DNA of 64,000 nucleotides from Arenicola marina (taxonomy: Eukaryota; Annelida; Polychaeta; Arenicolidae): positions 57,033,670-57,097,669 of the forward strand of contig OZ025248.1 in the NCBI GenBank assembly GCA_964019135.1. The letters run 5' to 3'. Positions 23,076 to 36,350 of this stretch are shown here, in pieces. Within the stretch, counting starts at the first letter, position 1. Each line of letters begins with the position of its first letter. The position numbers and the translations under genes were made by a program. Below the pieces are notes generated by a model. The model saw only the letters and a program-made list of their open reading frames with translations. It searched no databases and was not told where the DNA came from.

Positions 23076-25420
23076 TGCCATGTCACTGCATTCATGTGCC
23101 TGGCTGCGATGTCCAGTCAGTTGAAGGGATTGCCGTTTGACACCAGATATATTTGTCTACGTTGTGGCTTTATGGCGCTGGTGTGTAATGGATGGCAAGC
23201 TCGACCCCTCGTCAGAGGGCGCATCACGCCCCCCCCCCCTCCCCCCACAAGAGGTGCTTCTTCACACCAACCCATTTGAATCGATCAATTCGTTTTAAAT
23301 TGTCGCCCGGCGGTCTGATGTTTTTCCAAGACGGACTGCTTAGATACATCGATTGTGATTGGTTAGTTCGGTTTTACGGAAAGTGAGAAATATCACCTTC
23401 GTTTTATCGAGCAATCAAGCGGGAGCGGGGTCCTCGACCTACCCCCACCGGAGGGTTACCCACAGTCTTCTTGTGCACGTTTATCCTAATTGCAGTCCCA
23501 CCGGAAGTGATGTGGGCCACCGGAAGTGAAGGCCCGTGGTAGTTCCCCGTCTGTCGTTCGGAAAGCGAGAAAAGCTGGGGTAGTTACAGGTTCCATACTT
23601 TGTCAAGCTCACATGAAACCTGAAACTACCTGAGCCTCTCTCAACTACATAGTTTTGTCGTTGCCACTGGGCTGGCGCAGCCGGCCGGATAAAGAGCTTG
23701 CCTTCCTCTGAGCCGTTGCCACCTTCTTTTTACACGTGTTTGCCGGGTGTACCATAACCCCTCGAGGACACCGACCGGCTTTACTAACAAACTCCTACCG
23801 ACGGCAGATAGAACACAACCCGCTGCCGGAGTGGCCGCGTTTTTACAGACTGTATAGTACTGGTCGCCAGCTGCGTCGGTTGAGCTGACGTAATGGTAAT
23901 GGAGAAAAACCGTCTTAGTCCACTATGTATAAAACATTGCAACATACATTGTTAAGATATTTTACGTACCAACATATAATACGCATGCTTAAATGTCGTA
24001 ACATGATATCAATTTGGGTCGTAACTTCATATAACTGGAGTTTTTTTCTGTGTGAGGAAGCTATCTGCATGCCACGCGGCTTTGTCCCTCTTGTTTTCCG
24101 TACTCCCTGACACGTGTTGCCAGCAGGGTCGGCCCCGTGGCGTGGGTTGGCAATGCCGTCCGCGTAATGGAGGACGTTTTACTGCCTCTGATTCCCCGCT
24201 GGACACATGACTTTAGCCGATGATCGTGCTCTCCCCTTGGCTTGACATCCGCTAGTTTTTTTCGAGTGTTACCGGGTAAAATTGTGATGGAGCATTTGAA
24301 GAAAACGTCCATCGCGTGGCATTCTCTTCGTAAACGCTCCCTTTAAAGTGTCCTCTAAAGGGGGCAGAGACTGACTGGGGTTTTCCGGTTATTTTGCCCG
24401 CGGTGTATGTCGGACCCGGTGCTTTGTCCGCTTCCCTCCCCCAGACACACAGCACAGCACGGGCGGGGGAGACCCGCAGGCCTTGGCATGGAGCAGTAAT
24501 TCACGGCTGTTATTCCGAGATGTGTGGACAGGACTCTCGGGCCAGTCCCCGTGGCCTTGGTTGGTGCCGTGACCAGGATGCCAAGCGCTCAACTAACATC
24601 GTCTAACTCATCGTCTCACTGTGCCGCTTTGTCGTCTCTCGTCTTTCGTCTCTACCTTTCAGTGGACCCTCTCTGTCCCCCTCTGTCTCCCTATCTTTGC
24701 CCCTCTCTCGCTCTCTGCCACCTCCCCTTTTCTCCCTCTCCCAATCTCCAACGCATTTTCCTCGCACGCTCATTTCACGCGTCTCTGCACAGGACTATAC
24801 GTGTCTAGATTCCTGCTTGCGTGTTTTAGTAATCGCTTCTCCTGATGCGCCCTGGTTTTGACGGATACTCGCACTTTCTCTCTTTCCTCTCCGCTAATGG
24901 TCGAGATAGTTTGGTGAATGCGCTCATTGGGCACACCACGCTGCCCCGGGCGGCACTGCTGGGGTGGACTGAGAGTGCTGCTCCATGTCCATCATCCTGA
25001 AGGGGCTCACAGTGTGGCGGTGATCCTGTCACACTGTGTCCCTCGTGTGACTCGTTCTGGCAGGGGCGACGCGACTCAGGCTGGCGCACTGACTGGGCTT
25101 TATAGCGGGCAAGCCGCTGCCCCCCCCCCCATCATCATTCCGATACAGTGTATAACTAACCTGCGTTATGATGGAAGTGCCTACGACAATCCTATCAACG
25201 CTTTTTTATCACAATACTATGAATATTGATAAGGGGACGATGGGGTTGAGAATACAAGTACCATCCGGATCCCTGACCGTGGCGGGTGTAGATGCCTCTG
25301 CCGCCCCCTCCCCCGCCCCCCGGGACGTGACGGGGTGACGGGGATCCGGTATGGGCCGTGTCCCGGTGGAAGACGTCCGCCCATGGAAAGGGGCGAGATT
25401 AATAGTGTATAGAGAGCCTC
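23076..25420. other. unique sequence, no gene recognised
   Basis: Mixed-composition unique DNA. It contains a C-run near 23,230, a pyrimidine-rich stretch at about 24,660-24,760 and a C-run near 25,120. Open frames are short and domain-free. Confidence 0.5.
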
Positions 25421-25425
25421 ACGAG

Positions 25426-25483
25426 GATATCACAGGATATCACAGGATATCACAGATATCACAGGATATCACAGGATATCACA
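25426..25483. repeat. 10-bp tandem repeat (GATATCACAG), about six copies
   Basis: GATATCACAG recurs back to back with one copy joined slightly differently. GATATC is palindromic. Confidence 0.9.
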
Positions 25484-26313
25484 GGCATTGCTTGGAATTA
25501 ACGCCGTAACGACACTGACATATAATGAGAGCGGTCTGCACACTTCACTTCCGCCAAAGCGGCGGGTGGGGAGGTATCGATTGTCCTACGCCAGCATGCA
25601 CACAGAATAACGCCTCCCCAGCCCTCCCAGCCCCCCCCCCCCCACCCCCTCCCCCACAACCTCCCTAAGCCTTTCCCAAACATCTCCCCAGCGTCATCCC
25701 CAGCCCGAGCCTACTACCCAGCGTCCACCTAGCTTGGTCCCCGGCTCCTTCCCAGCCTGTTTGCTGCCTCCCCCCAGCCTTCCCCCAGCCCGCCCCCCGC
25801 TTCCCCCAGCCTCATCGGGCAATGTGGCCTACTTAGGCCTCGACTGGCCGTCTGCCCTCGGCCAGTCGATCCTCCTAACCTGGCAGCAGCCACCTTAATG
25901 AGAGGACCTCTCATTCATAATTCATAATCGCCACTTAGGCTACGGCACTAGACTTAGCGCTAAGTGGAAGATTTGTCGAGCCATGATTGGGTTCAAAAAA
26001 CATAAGTAGTCACCCAAGAAGTGAATCAGGAAAGTGCTAAAATGATATTGAAGCCGATTTCTTAATCATGAGCACCACCACAACGAGCTGGTAAAGCTAT
26101 GACGAAAACGCACGTTTCGTGCGTGACTTACGAGGGTATTATGAATACGGCCCCTGGTCGCCATAAGGCATAAGGCGTGAGATGCCGCTATCTGATCACC
26201 TCTGTCGTGGGGTGGTGGTGATACTGTACGGGGTGGGAGAGGTCATTCTACCGGAAGCAGGGGTGGTTAACATGCCTGGGGATAGGGAATGGGGTGGGGG
26301 GTGGGGGGGGGGG
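25484..26313. other. spacer with C-rich low-complexity stretch
   Basis: From about 25,610 to 25,820 the sequence is C-rich (CCCCAGCC-type words, a C12 run near 25,630). The remainder is unique. No gene recognised. Confidence 0.5.
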
Positions 26314-27010
26314 CACAACCCTACCACCCTGTCCGCCATGAAAGCTCACCCACAACCCTATAACCCTGCCCGCAATCAAAGCTCACCCACAACCCTACCA
26401 CCCTGCCCGCAATCAAAGCTCACCCACAACCCTACCACCCTGCCCGCAATCAAAGCTCACCCACAACCCTACAACCCTGCCCGCAATCAAAGCTCACCCA
26501 CAACCCTACCACCCTGCCCGCAATCAAAGCTCACCCACAACCCTACAACCCTGCCCGCAATCAAAGCTCACCCACAACCCTACCACCCTGCCCGCAATCA
26601 AAGCTCACCCACAACCCTACCACCCTGCCCGCAATCAAAGCTCACCCACAACCCTACCACCCTGCCCGCAATCAAAGCTCACCCACAACCCTACCACCCT
26701 GCCCGCAATCAAAGCTCACCCACAATCCTACAACCCTGCCCGCAATCAAAGCTCACCCACAACCCTACAACCCTGCCCGCAATCAAAGCTCACCCACAAC
26801 CCTACCACCCTGCCCGCAATCAAAACTCACCCACAACTGTACCACCCTGCCCGCAATCAAAGCTCACCCACAATCCTACAACCCTGCCCGCAATCAAAGC
26901 TCACCCACAACCCTACCACCCTGCCCGCAATCAAAGCTCACCCACAACCCTACCACCCTGCCCGCAATCAAAGCTCACCCACAACCCTCCCACCCTGCCC
27001 GCAATCACTG
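26314..27010. repeat. 37-bp minisatellite, about 19 copies
   Basis: The unit is CAACCCTACCACCCTGCCCG plus CAATCAAAGCTCACCCA. The main variable site is CTACCACC/CTACAACC. It is unrelated in sequence to the other 37-bp array at 1511. Confidence 0.96.
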
Positions 27011-27599
27011 CTCACCGCCCGCCGCCAAGGCGCTATGTACCCCCACCCCCACTCCGGCCTTTCGAGACCCTGCACGCGACTAGGACGACGACTCTCCTTT
27101 GACCTGCCAGTCCCTAAAATGCCAGACCTGGCGTGTCTTCCTGGGATACTGCCCGATCCGACTCGTCCCCGCGCCTCTATCTCCACCCCCTTCCCCCCTC
27201 CCCCATTAACCGACATATATTGGCGGTCAACCAGACGTTGTCGCCGAGTCCTCCCCCGCACCTCCCACCAGGCATCTAGACCTTAACCCCAGTTTCCAGC
27301 AGAACTTTAGAACGGACAAAAAAGTCGGACTTGACCTCTCTGTCTGCTGCGGTGATGTGACGGTAGCAGGAGTAGAATGAAACGCTTTTGGTTACCGTCA
27401 TGGCATGCAGCCTAAGTAAGTAACACTCACCATTGTTATGGGATATTTTCCATTTTCACACTATTGGCTGGTTTCAACAGATTCGAGGCCCCATGGCATG
27501 TTCCACCCCCCCCCCCCCCCGCAACAATTTGGCATGTTTTTCTATGGCCGCGATGGAACTAGGGCCTTAATTGGCGCGCTATAGAACTTGCGCTTTGGT
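27011..27599. other. unique spacer
   Basis: Unique sequence with a C-run of about 15 near 27,508. Its right end grades into the first diverged copies of the next array (GGAACTAGGGCC). Confidence 0.5.
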
Positions 27600-28790
27600 G
27601 TGCGTGCCAGGGAACTAGGGCCAGGCCTCCTGCCATAGAAATAGGGCCACCCATCGTGCCATACAACTAGAGCCACCCGTCCTGCCATAGAACTAGGGCC
27701 CTCCCTCGTGCCATAGAACTAGGGCCATCCCTCGTGCCATAGAACTCGGGCCATCTCTCGTGCCATAGAACTAGGGCCCTCCCTCGTGCCATATAACTAG
27801 GGCCCTCCCTCGCGCCATAGAACTAGGGCCATCCCTCGCGCCATAGAACTAGGGCCATCTCTCGTGCCATAGAACTAGGGTCACCCCTCGTGCCATAGAA
27901 CTAGGGCCCTCCCTCGTGCCATATAACTAGGGCCCTCCCTCGTGCCATAGAACTAGGGCCATACCTCGTGCCAGAGAACTAGGGCCCTCCCTCGTGCCAT
28001 AGAACTAGTGCCATCCCTCGTGCCATAGAACTAGGGCCATCCCTCGTGCCATAGAACTAGGGTCACTCCTCATGCCATAGAACTAGTGCCATCCCTCGTG
28101 CCATAGAACTGGGGCCACCCCTCATGCCATAGAACTGGGGCCACCCCTCGTGCCATAGAACTGGGGCCACCCCTCATGCCATAGAACTAGTGCCATCCCT
28201 CGTGCCATAGAACTAGGGTCACTCTTCATGCCATAGAACTAGTGCCATCCCTCGTGCCATAGAACTGGGGCCACCCCTCGTGCCATAGAGCTAGGGCCAC
28301 CCCTCGTGCCATAGAACTAGGGTCACTCCTCATGCCATAGAACTAGTGCCATCCCTCGTGCCATAGAACTGGGGCCACCCCTCGTGCCATAGAACTAGGG
28401 CCACCCCTCGTGCCATAGAACTGGGGCCACCCCTCATGCCATATAACTAGGGCCACCCCTCATGCCATATAACTAGGGTCACCCCTCGTGCTATAGAACT
28501 GGGGCCACCCCTCATGCCATATAACTAGGGCCACCCCTCGTGCCATAGAACTAGGGCCACCCCTCGTGCCATAGAACTAGGGTCACCCCTCGTGCCATAG
28601 AACTAGGGTCACCCCTCGTGCCATAGAACTAGGGCCCTTCTTCGTGCCATAGAATTAGGGCCACCCCTCATGCCATAGAACTGGGGCCACTCCTCATGCC
28701 ATAGAACTAGGGCCACCCCTCGTGCCATAGGACTGCCCCCCCCCCTCATGCCATAGAACTATAGCCAGCCCTCGTGCCATAGGACTAGCC
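27600..28790. repeat. 26-bp minisatellite, about 45 copies
   Basis: The unit is CTCGTGCCATAGAACTAGGG plus CCACCC. Common variants are CTCATGCC, AACTGGGGCC, AACTAGTGCC and CCCTCC. Copies at both ends are more diverged than those in the middle, as expected when an array turns over internally. Confidence 0.95.
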
Positions 28791-31029
28791 CCCTCCCCAC
28801 ACATGCTATGGCAGTATGACAGAGCACACACCCCGGACGACCTACCTGAATCAGAATGCATTTACTGGTTATGCCCTCCCCCCAATCCCCCCTCCCCTCC
28901 CCTCACACCCAACCCTCTCCTGCCCGGCCTCTAGCGCACGAGCCTTTCCTTGTGACAGGATGGAGACGAGACCTCTTCCTTCCCGCCCGCAGTACATTCT
29001 GATTCGTGACCCCCCCCCCCCCCCCTTATGTGTCTGGCGGCGGTCGCCGGCACAAAACATCCAATTTAAACCCTGTTCGCATCTCTTTTATTTCGTCTTT
29101 CTTCGCCACTATGGGTTGCGTTGGTCTTGGATTCTAAGGACATGATTTTCGCGGTGCTGGTGGCGATCCATCCTGCTGGGTGAGGGGTGGGGGCTCCCCA
29201 CACCCCCTATTGTTGCCGTGGCCGCACCGCTGTCTGCGCGCCACCCGCAGTCAGGGGGATATGAATCCTGTCTAGGGGCGGGCAATCGACGCCGGCGCGA
29301 TGGTTGTTATCAACTGACCCGAACAGAGATGTGCCCTGACCTTGTCATTGTCGCTAGGGGGAGTCGTCGTTCCGGACCGTCGTCCGGAATCGATCCCGAC
29401 TCCAGCCGACCCGTCTAATAAGTCTCCGCCTTCCGTGGCCCCCGGTTGGTAGGGTGGGGGGGGGGCGGGGTGCTGTACCCCCTAGAAAGCGGCGTATCAT
29501 CCGGGGGGCAGTGCGCTCCCCTTATCTGACTTGTCTAAATCGATGGATCGCTCATCTCCTTAATTTACTTATACTGGCCGGCCGTAACCCCGAGAGGTGA
29601 GACCTGCGAGACGGACCCTTTTGTCTGCCCGGTGTGGCCGTCCTGTATCACACATATCTGCCACTTGACTTCCCCCTAACCTCTCATGGGCACCCGGCTC
29701 TGCGGGGAGGGGGGGTGGGGGAGGCTGGCCGAGACCACGTGGTCTTCGAAACCAGCCGCGGTGCGCTGCCAAGACTTGGGACAGTGGCGCCCCCCCCCCC
29801 CACACATGGGAGAGTGGCGCCGGGCGATGCTGGCGTGGCTTATTGAAACCCGGATAATGGTGCTTTGATGATGTTTGCCTCGTCACCCGGTGTTACCCAT
29901 TCACGGGTCTGATGAGGTCATTTGGCGGCGATTTACGGCCTGAAAGCCCTGGCCACTGGTACGGAAGCCGACCCCATAATGGAGAGGTGATGTTTCCGGT
30001 GGGGGGGGGGGTCTTTGAGGGAGTCACAGTCGGCTCTATGTTGGTGTTGGAGGGGTGAAGCCGTGTGAGTCTTGGGGTGTATTAGGAGTGGGGGGGGGGG
30101 GGTGTAAATCAGTGATGGCCTCGGGGCTGCATTGTTATTGGTATGTGTAGACAAAGCTGGGGTAGCATTGTGACCGCAATTAGTGGTGGAGACCTTCCTT
30201 ATGGTCATGGAGGTGTCCTGTCTTTAACGAATTGGGGGCCTAAGCAGTCCCCAGCAATTTGGAGACGGCCTAAGTGAACATCAAATGTGGTGATTGGCCG
30301 TTATGTCAACAAAGAGAAGTAAAGGGATTATAGGGATGGTCGAACTGTTAGTGGTGGATACCACTAGGGCGCCGTGGTGATTAACTGAACCGCACAGACC
30401 ATGTTTTGTCGATATTGCCTTGTTAGAGCATCGTGAAGGCGGCCGCCTCGTAAAGCCACATCGATTGGTGTTGGTTGCTGTGGAGTCGGAAGCTGCTCCA
30501 CTTGTATCGCATTTCCCGCCACTAATGTCGTCAACTTGTCGCCCCCGTTAACCGTAAAGGCGTGCGTATCGGCGTAAAAACCGTGGCCCTATTACTTCCG
30601 GAACAAGGCGGCCGGGGCGGCTGCATGCGGGGGGATCAGGGCAAGGTCGGCGGCAAGAGGAAGACTGGACGGAGCGAGCCTAAGGCGGAAGCGAGGAGGC
30701 TGGAGCAAGGAGAACATGTCGAAGAGGTCGGAGCGAGCAAGGTCAAGGCCGGCGCCTCAGCCCATGCGGTTGTTATCGTGCACGCACCTGCCGCTGGGTC
30801 GTAAACCGGTGGAAGCACCACCGTGTCGTAAAACGCGCCTCCCCGCTTAGCCGTTGCCACGTTTTGCCGTGTAAATTGGTGCCAATTTTGCAGAAGACAC
30901 CTGATGGCGTCTACCCCGGCCAACAGGGCGGCGCCGGGCGCATTGTGCTGCCTTTATTGGCGGCGCTGAGTATGTCTGTATGGTTTGATTCTTCCTCCTT
31001 CTCCAGGCTAGCTTGGTGTCATAATAATA
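28791..31029. other. unique sequence with many C/G runs
   Basis: Several long runs: C15-16 near 29,011, G10 near 29,457, C10 near 29,791 and G12 near 30,001 and 30,091. A perfect 8-bp hairpin lies at 29,370-29,389. No gene recognised. Confidence 0.5.
29370..29389. other. perfect 8-bp hairpin with 4-base loop
   Basis: TTCCGGAC (29370-29377), loop CGTC, GTCCGGAA (29382-29389). The stem is perfect and GC-rich. The function is unknown. Confidence 0.7.
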
Positions 31030-31190
31030 GCACTCGTCTCAAGGGTAGCACACGTGTAATAACAGTACTTGGTGCCTGGTCGCCGCCATGAAAGCGGTAA
31101 GCGTGGATGCGTCGTCTCAAGGGTAGCACACGTGTAATTATTGGACTTGGTGAGCGGTCGCCATATGGTAGGCGTGGTGTATTGTACACA
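31030..31190. repeat. 77-bp imperfect tandem duplication
   Basis: CGTCTCAAGGGTAGCACACG begins at about 31,035 and again at about 31,112. The following bases are also similar (GTGTAATAACAGTACTTGGTG against GTGTAATTATTGGACTTGGTG). Confidence 0.8.
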
Positions 31191-31933
31191 AGGCGTTTCG
31201 ACCTGTGCTCCACATACAGAGGAAGCCAACATGTGGAGTTTGCCTGTGATATTGCTGCGGTATGGAGCCTGTACGAGAGCGGATGGGTCTCACGGGTCAG
31301 ACGCCATTGACCGTGGCTCAATGCCAGCGGCAGTGACGGATGTGACATGACGATGGCACAAAGTGACATAGAAGCCGACGCTGTCACTGTTAACCGTGAC
31401 TGAGCGACATGTTGGGCTCATGAAATCCTCCAGTCTCGTTGTTCAATGAAGCACATAGGTCGTTTATCTATAATCTACTGTCGAGGGTACTGTCCAGGGA
31501 CATGACGTTCAGTCTATGGTCTATACATCCTGGGAGACCGATAGCAAAGGAGGGAAGGGGGAGGGGGAGGGGGCGCACGACATCCAGCCCTGTGGGAACT
31601 ACGGCGGCACACATGGACTGTTGCAATATTGGGGGTGGGGGGGGGGTCTATAATGCGGTTAAGGGGTTCAGCAAATGGCCGATTTGGAGGCTTGTGGGGA
31701 GGGGGGGGGGGACCGGACCCTGACACCGTTTACCGGTGGACCGTTGATCCACTTGCTCCGGGATCCTTGTCGTATCGATCACTGGTGTCAGTGCTGACTC
31801 CTGGTGGGCCGGCAGGTAACCTTGATGCACAGTCTCCCCATCGATTGCGTCTCGCCGATCAGGGGTAAAACTATGACTGACAGTCGGCACCCAAGTGAGT
31901 AATCACTTTCGGTTATATGGATCGAGTTTGTGT
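31191..31933. other. unique sequence, no gene recognised
   Basis: Unique DNA with G-runs near 31,640 and 31,704. Nothing domain-like in translation. Confidence 0.5.
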
Positions 31934-32215
31934 GAATGAAACGAGCATGCCCTCCCATACAGAAAGTGGCCACCGTCAAAGTGTGACCAATGGCACGATA
32001 TAGCCTTACAAGCTCACAAATCGAAGTGAGACAAGTGCATGAAATGAGCATACCATCCGTGGTGATAAGTTGCCGCCGTCAGTGTGGCCGGTGAATGAAA
32101 TGAACATGCCATCCGTGGTGATAAGTTGCCGCCGTCAGTGTGGCCGGTGAATGAAATGAACATGCCATCCGTGGTGATAAGTTGCCACCATCAGTGTTGC
32201 CAGTGAATGAAATGA
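31934..32215. repeat. 56-bp repeat, three clean copies plus diverged left copies
   Basis: Clean copies start at 32,039, 32,095 and 32,151 (ATGAAATGAACATGCCATCC followed by GTGGTGATAAGTTGCCGCC). Similar but diverged words (GAATGAAACGAGCATGCC, GTGGCCACCGTCA) occur from 31,934. Confidence 0.88.
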
Positions 32216-32999
32216 ACACCGTAATAGACCAACGGCCTGATGTACCAGATTGCTATGATGAGATGGAGACGTCTGTCTTTGTGGCAGCAGGATGCTGGGG
32301 CATGAACTACATCTCGGTATACAATGGCACAATTGGTGGCGGCGCGCACCACCTGCCTGAAAGAAGCCCGCCCGCTGTTTATATATCTGCTTGTTGACAT
32401 CGGAACTCATTTGGCGATGATGTATGACTTGGAATGCTGCAAAATGTGTTGTTTATTGAAGATTATTGCCCACGCATTTATATTCATTGGCTCGTTGGTT
32501 GTCAGGCAGGCCTTTGGGGTGTTCGGTTGGACAGTGTGGTGGGGTGGGGGGAGGGGGAGGGGGGGCTGTGGACGACGGCCGGCCCCGGCAGCCGAAGAAC
32601 GAATCGACCTTGGCACGCATCACTTTAAATGCCGTATGGGGAAGGCGGTGACGTCCTTGACTTGGCATGGCATGGCAGCAGCCGAGCCCGAACTCGACAC
32701 GGGCGACCACTGTCCACCCATCCCCCCTACCCCCCCCCCCCTACACCCGTACCCTCTCCCCCTCCCAGCCGCTCCTCCACATCTAACCCCCTCCCACCCC
32801 CTCCTCCTCCGAGCCGCTTCTTCTCCTCTCATATCCTCCCGCTGCCTTCCTCCATCTCCCGACCCCATCCTCATCACCCTTCCCAGGTGACCCCGCCCCC
32901 TTCCTCTAGCCCTGCTTCTCACCCCGTCCAGGAATTCCCGCTTCAACATCTATCAGGTGTCAAGGCCGGGCCGCTAATCGACCAGTGTTGTGTGACTAT
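32216..32999. other. unique to C-rich sequence
   Basis: Unique DNA to about 32,690, then C-rich sequence (CCCCCTCC-type words) to about 32,930. No gene recognised. Confidence 0.5.
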
Positions 33000-33500
33000 G
33001 TATCATTGGTCGGCCTGCTCCCGTCCCGCCGGCCCGCTCTCTGCCCGCCGGCCCGCTCCCTGCCCGCCGGCCCACTCCCTGCCCCGACCAGGCGCCCCAT
33101 CCCGCCGGCCCGCTCCCTGCTCGCCGGCCCGCTCCCTGCCCCAACCAGGCGCCCCATCCCGCCGGCCCGCTCCCGTCCCGCCGCCACGGGCGCTGCGTCC
33201 CCTGGGCGGCTGTACCTTTGGGGCCGCCCACGCCGTCTAAACCTCGGTCGCTGAGCGGATGACACGGTCTGCTTGCTGTATAACCTGTAGCGCTCATCTG
33301 GTCCGCTCGCTCTCCCCCCCCCCCCCGGACTACGCCGTCCGCCCTCCCCGTCCCCCCACCCCGGTCTCCGCCGTCCGTCCTCCCCGTCCCCCCCGCCCCG
33401 GACTCCGCCGTCCGTTCTCCCACGCCGGACTCCGTCGTCTGTCCTCCCACCGCGGACTCCGCCGTCCGTGCTCCCACCCGGGACTTCGCCGGCGGTCCTC
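33000..33500. repeat. GC-rich degenerate repeats
   Basis: 33,015-33,185 has repeated GCCGGCCCGCTCCCTGCCC units with a longer nested duplication (CCAACCAGGCGCCCCATCCC). 33,310-33,490 has CTCCGCCGTCCGTCCTCCC units of roughly 27 bp. Two different repeats lie side by side. Confidence 0.75.
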
Positions 33501-34021
33501 GGGCCATCGGCGTCAAGACAACAGTTTGACGCCTGTTGATGTTGTAATTATAACAGTTAGCCTCTTTCGCGACCTCTGCGCGGCGTGTGGGTAGTGGGGG
33601 GGGGAGGAGTCAGACACACTGAGGTCAGGGCCAGAGATTGATGGCACGGGCCCACGTGACACCCACCCTCCTGGTCTGGTCTGCCTTGGGGTCGGGGTCG
33701 GGGTCGGGGCGGGCGTGGGGGTGGCTGGCTGTTAATGAGGGACGCCCCCGGCGCTTGGGACCCACGTGGTATCAACCCCGCCTTGGCCGCATAACGACAC
33801 TCGCCCACCGCGCACGGCCTCCTGGGGTCCGACACCCCCCACTCTGCCCCCCCCCCCGTCGCCCCCAACTTACACCCCTGAGGTGGCAGCTGACGGTTGT
33901 TCTAGGTTGCCTGATCAAGTGGACACCAGTGGGGCGCAATGAACGGCGGGCGTGGTGGCGACGCACTGACCCCACGTGATCTATGGCCGCCCAGATCCCG
34001 GGAGCCGCTCGTTAGGACCCC
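33501..34021. other. unique sequence, no gene recognised
   Basis: Mixed unique sequence with a GGGGTC run near 33,690 and C-runs near 33,847 and 34,017. Confidence 0.5.
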
Positions 34022-34175
34022 CCCCCCCTCCCCCCTCTCGCAACTTCCTGTACCCTTCTTGCCACGCCCCCCTCCCCACCCCCTCTCGCAACTCCCTGTA
34101 CCCCTCCCGCCACGCCCCCCTCCCCACCCCCTCTCGCAACTCCCTGTACCCCTCCCGCCACGCCCCCCTCCCCAC
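34022..34175. repeat. 48-bp C-rich tandem repeat, about three copies
   Basis: The unit contains CCCCTCTCGCAACTCCCTG, then TACCCCTCCCGCCACGCC. The three copies are nearly identical. Confidence 0.88.
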
Positions 34176-36350
34176 CCCCTCCACGTCCCCTGTACTCCCC
34201 CGGTTGTTGTTTAGCCGCATCCCCTATAGTCCGTGGGGACCCACCCGCCTTGTGAGGGGGTGGAGTGTGCCTCCGACCCTCCAATGTTAATGACGGCTGT
34301 TGCAGAGCCCCCCTCCACCCCCCTGCGTCAGTGACAGCACCTGGGAAGAAGAAGCCATCGATAACACTCGATTAGCACGAACCAAGCGGCAACACATGGC
34401 GCATAAGCACGTCCTAGTTGGGGGCCGGGTGGAAATAAGGCGATAATACATCACTTGAAGAAACATGGTGCACGATTTCTTTTTATTTCCGGGCGATTCA
34501 AGTGCTCTTTGCTGAATGTTTCGCCTTTTCCCTCCGGATCAGATAGACATGATTGCTCACCGGGAAGACCACGTGATCTAGAAGCTTCCCACCTTGAGTT
34601 TTTCTGGGGTTTTTTCACTCCCCGGATCAACTGACTTGATTGATGACCGCGAAGACAACGCGATTTAGGCGCATACGGCCCCTCGCTACCTTTGCTCATT
34701 TAGACTATTGTTGTCGAGAGCAAGGGTCCAAGGCGCTGGGTTATCTCTCAGCCTAAATTTGATTTCCGCCGACCGCTTGTCTAGCATAATCTGATACTGG
34801 CGTATGTCCCCGTCGTCAATCCGTCTTGTAGTGTCACCTCCTCTGGCCAAGGATAGGGCGTGCCACCCGCACTGGCCCCTCGCCCCCCCCCCCCTTCCCT
34901 TCGCTCCGCCCCCCCCCCTCCCCTCGGCCCCCCCTCCCCCTCCGCCGGCCTGTCGCGGCCTTGGGAGTCCCACAGGGTGAACTCCTTTGATGTGCCAGGG
35001 CGGGACCGTCATCGCGGCCTGCTTGCTCGCCACACGTTAACGCCGCCCACCCCCCCCCCCCCCCCCACATCTTCACCCCTACCCAAGCCCACAGTTCCAT
35101 CCCATACACCCCCCCCCCCGCACCGCCCCCCGCTTCCGTCGGCACCCACCGGACAATTTGCATTCTTTGTCTTCCGTGGGTATGAAATCAATGGGAGTGT
35201 GTTCTCAGCCCGATGAGGGTGCCGGGGACACTAGTACAAGTCGTGTGGGATGTGTGTCTGTGTGTGCGGGCGGGGGGGGGGGGGAGGGGGTGGACATATG
35301 TATCTAGGGTCCTTCATGCCAGCTACTGCCAATCGCTCAAGCTGTTGCGATGGTAACGTAACCCCCCCCCCCCTCCCCCGGTATTATACCCCTGATCGAC
35401 TGAGCATTCATGAGCGTCCTTTCGCACAAGCAAACTTCACCCGATTGTCAGACTTACACACTGTAGTATCGTATGATATTATATAGTCTGCTGACAGACT
35501 ACCCGCTTCACCAGGACGCCCATCATAGGCAATAAATAGTGCCACAGTTGTCACCGGCCCGAGGATACCCCCCCTCCCCCGATGGCTTGATGGTTGGTGC
35601 GCCAGACTGTTCTTCCAGCCCCCCTCCCCCCACCCCTGATGGCTTGCTGGTTGGAAGGATGTTCTTCCAGGCGAACCACCGCGCTGGAGTCACTGCGCCA
35701 ATCAATGTCTTATGTCCGTACTGGATGATCCTCCCATGTCGTCCTTGGAGGGAAGGCAAAGGTTACTCCCCGGGGTCATGACTCCGCTCTATCCTTAGAA
35801 TCTCCCCACGGAGGAGATCTCTCTTTCATATCACTTTGTTCTGTTCCAGCCAACCATTCCAACATGTTTGACGGCAGTACTGTGTTTTATTGCAGGGTAT
35901 TGCTTTAATGGACGTCGATAAATCCTCGCCGAGATGTTTTTGAAATGTGCCATTTGAGCGGTGAGCCGTTTGTCAGTCAGCCATCCTATATATACATATG
36001 ATGTGGGCTGTGTCCGTTGTGGGTGAAGTGACCCTTCAGCCGTGCCAGCTGGCGTCCTGTGGTGCACGCTGGCCTCACCAGGGTCGCCACTAGTCGGTCC
36101 ATCTATCTCTCTCTCTCCATCATGTCCGTCCTTATCGATTAGCTATAGTCGCTTTGACATTGTTGTTATCACCGATCGCGATGCATGACAGCTGATTAGC
36201 TGGTATCGTTCTGACAACCAACGTGCGCTGCCACTCTACGTGTCTCTCCCACATCATCCCTAAGTTTTTACCATGTAAATGTCCATTTAGTCCAAGGTGT
36301 TTGTGTGATGATGTCTAATGAGTGATGCGTTCATATGGCTGGTTGGTCAG
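34176..36350. other. unique sequence with C/G runs and one diverged duplication
   Basis: Two related segments of about 50 bp lie 86 bp apart (about 34,531-34,582 and 34,617-34,667). They share CCGGATCA, GATTG and GAAGACCACG/GAAGACAACG words. Long homopolymers occur near 34,885, 35,050 (C16), 35,110, 35,272 (G11) and 35,360. No gene recognised. Confidence 0.5.

Noticed and set aside
26182-27102. 306-codon plus frame
   Set aside because: It is a translation of the 37-bp array with short unrelated ends.
29360-29410. Possible minus-strand tRNA B box (GGATCGATTCC)
   Set aside because: The surrounding sequence folds as a simple hairpin, not a cloverleaf, and no A box is found at the right distance.
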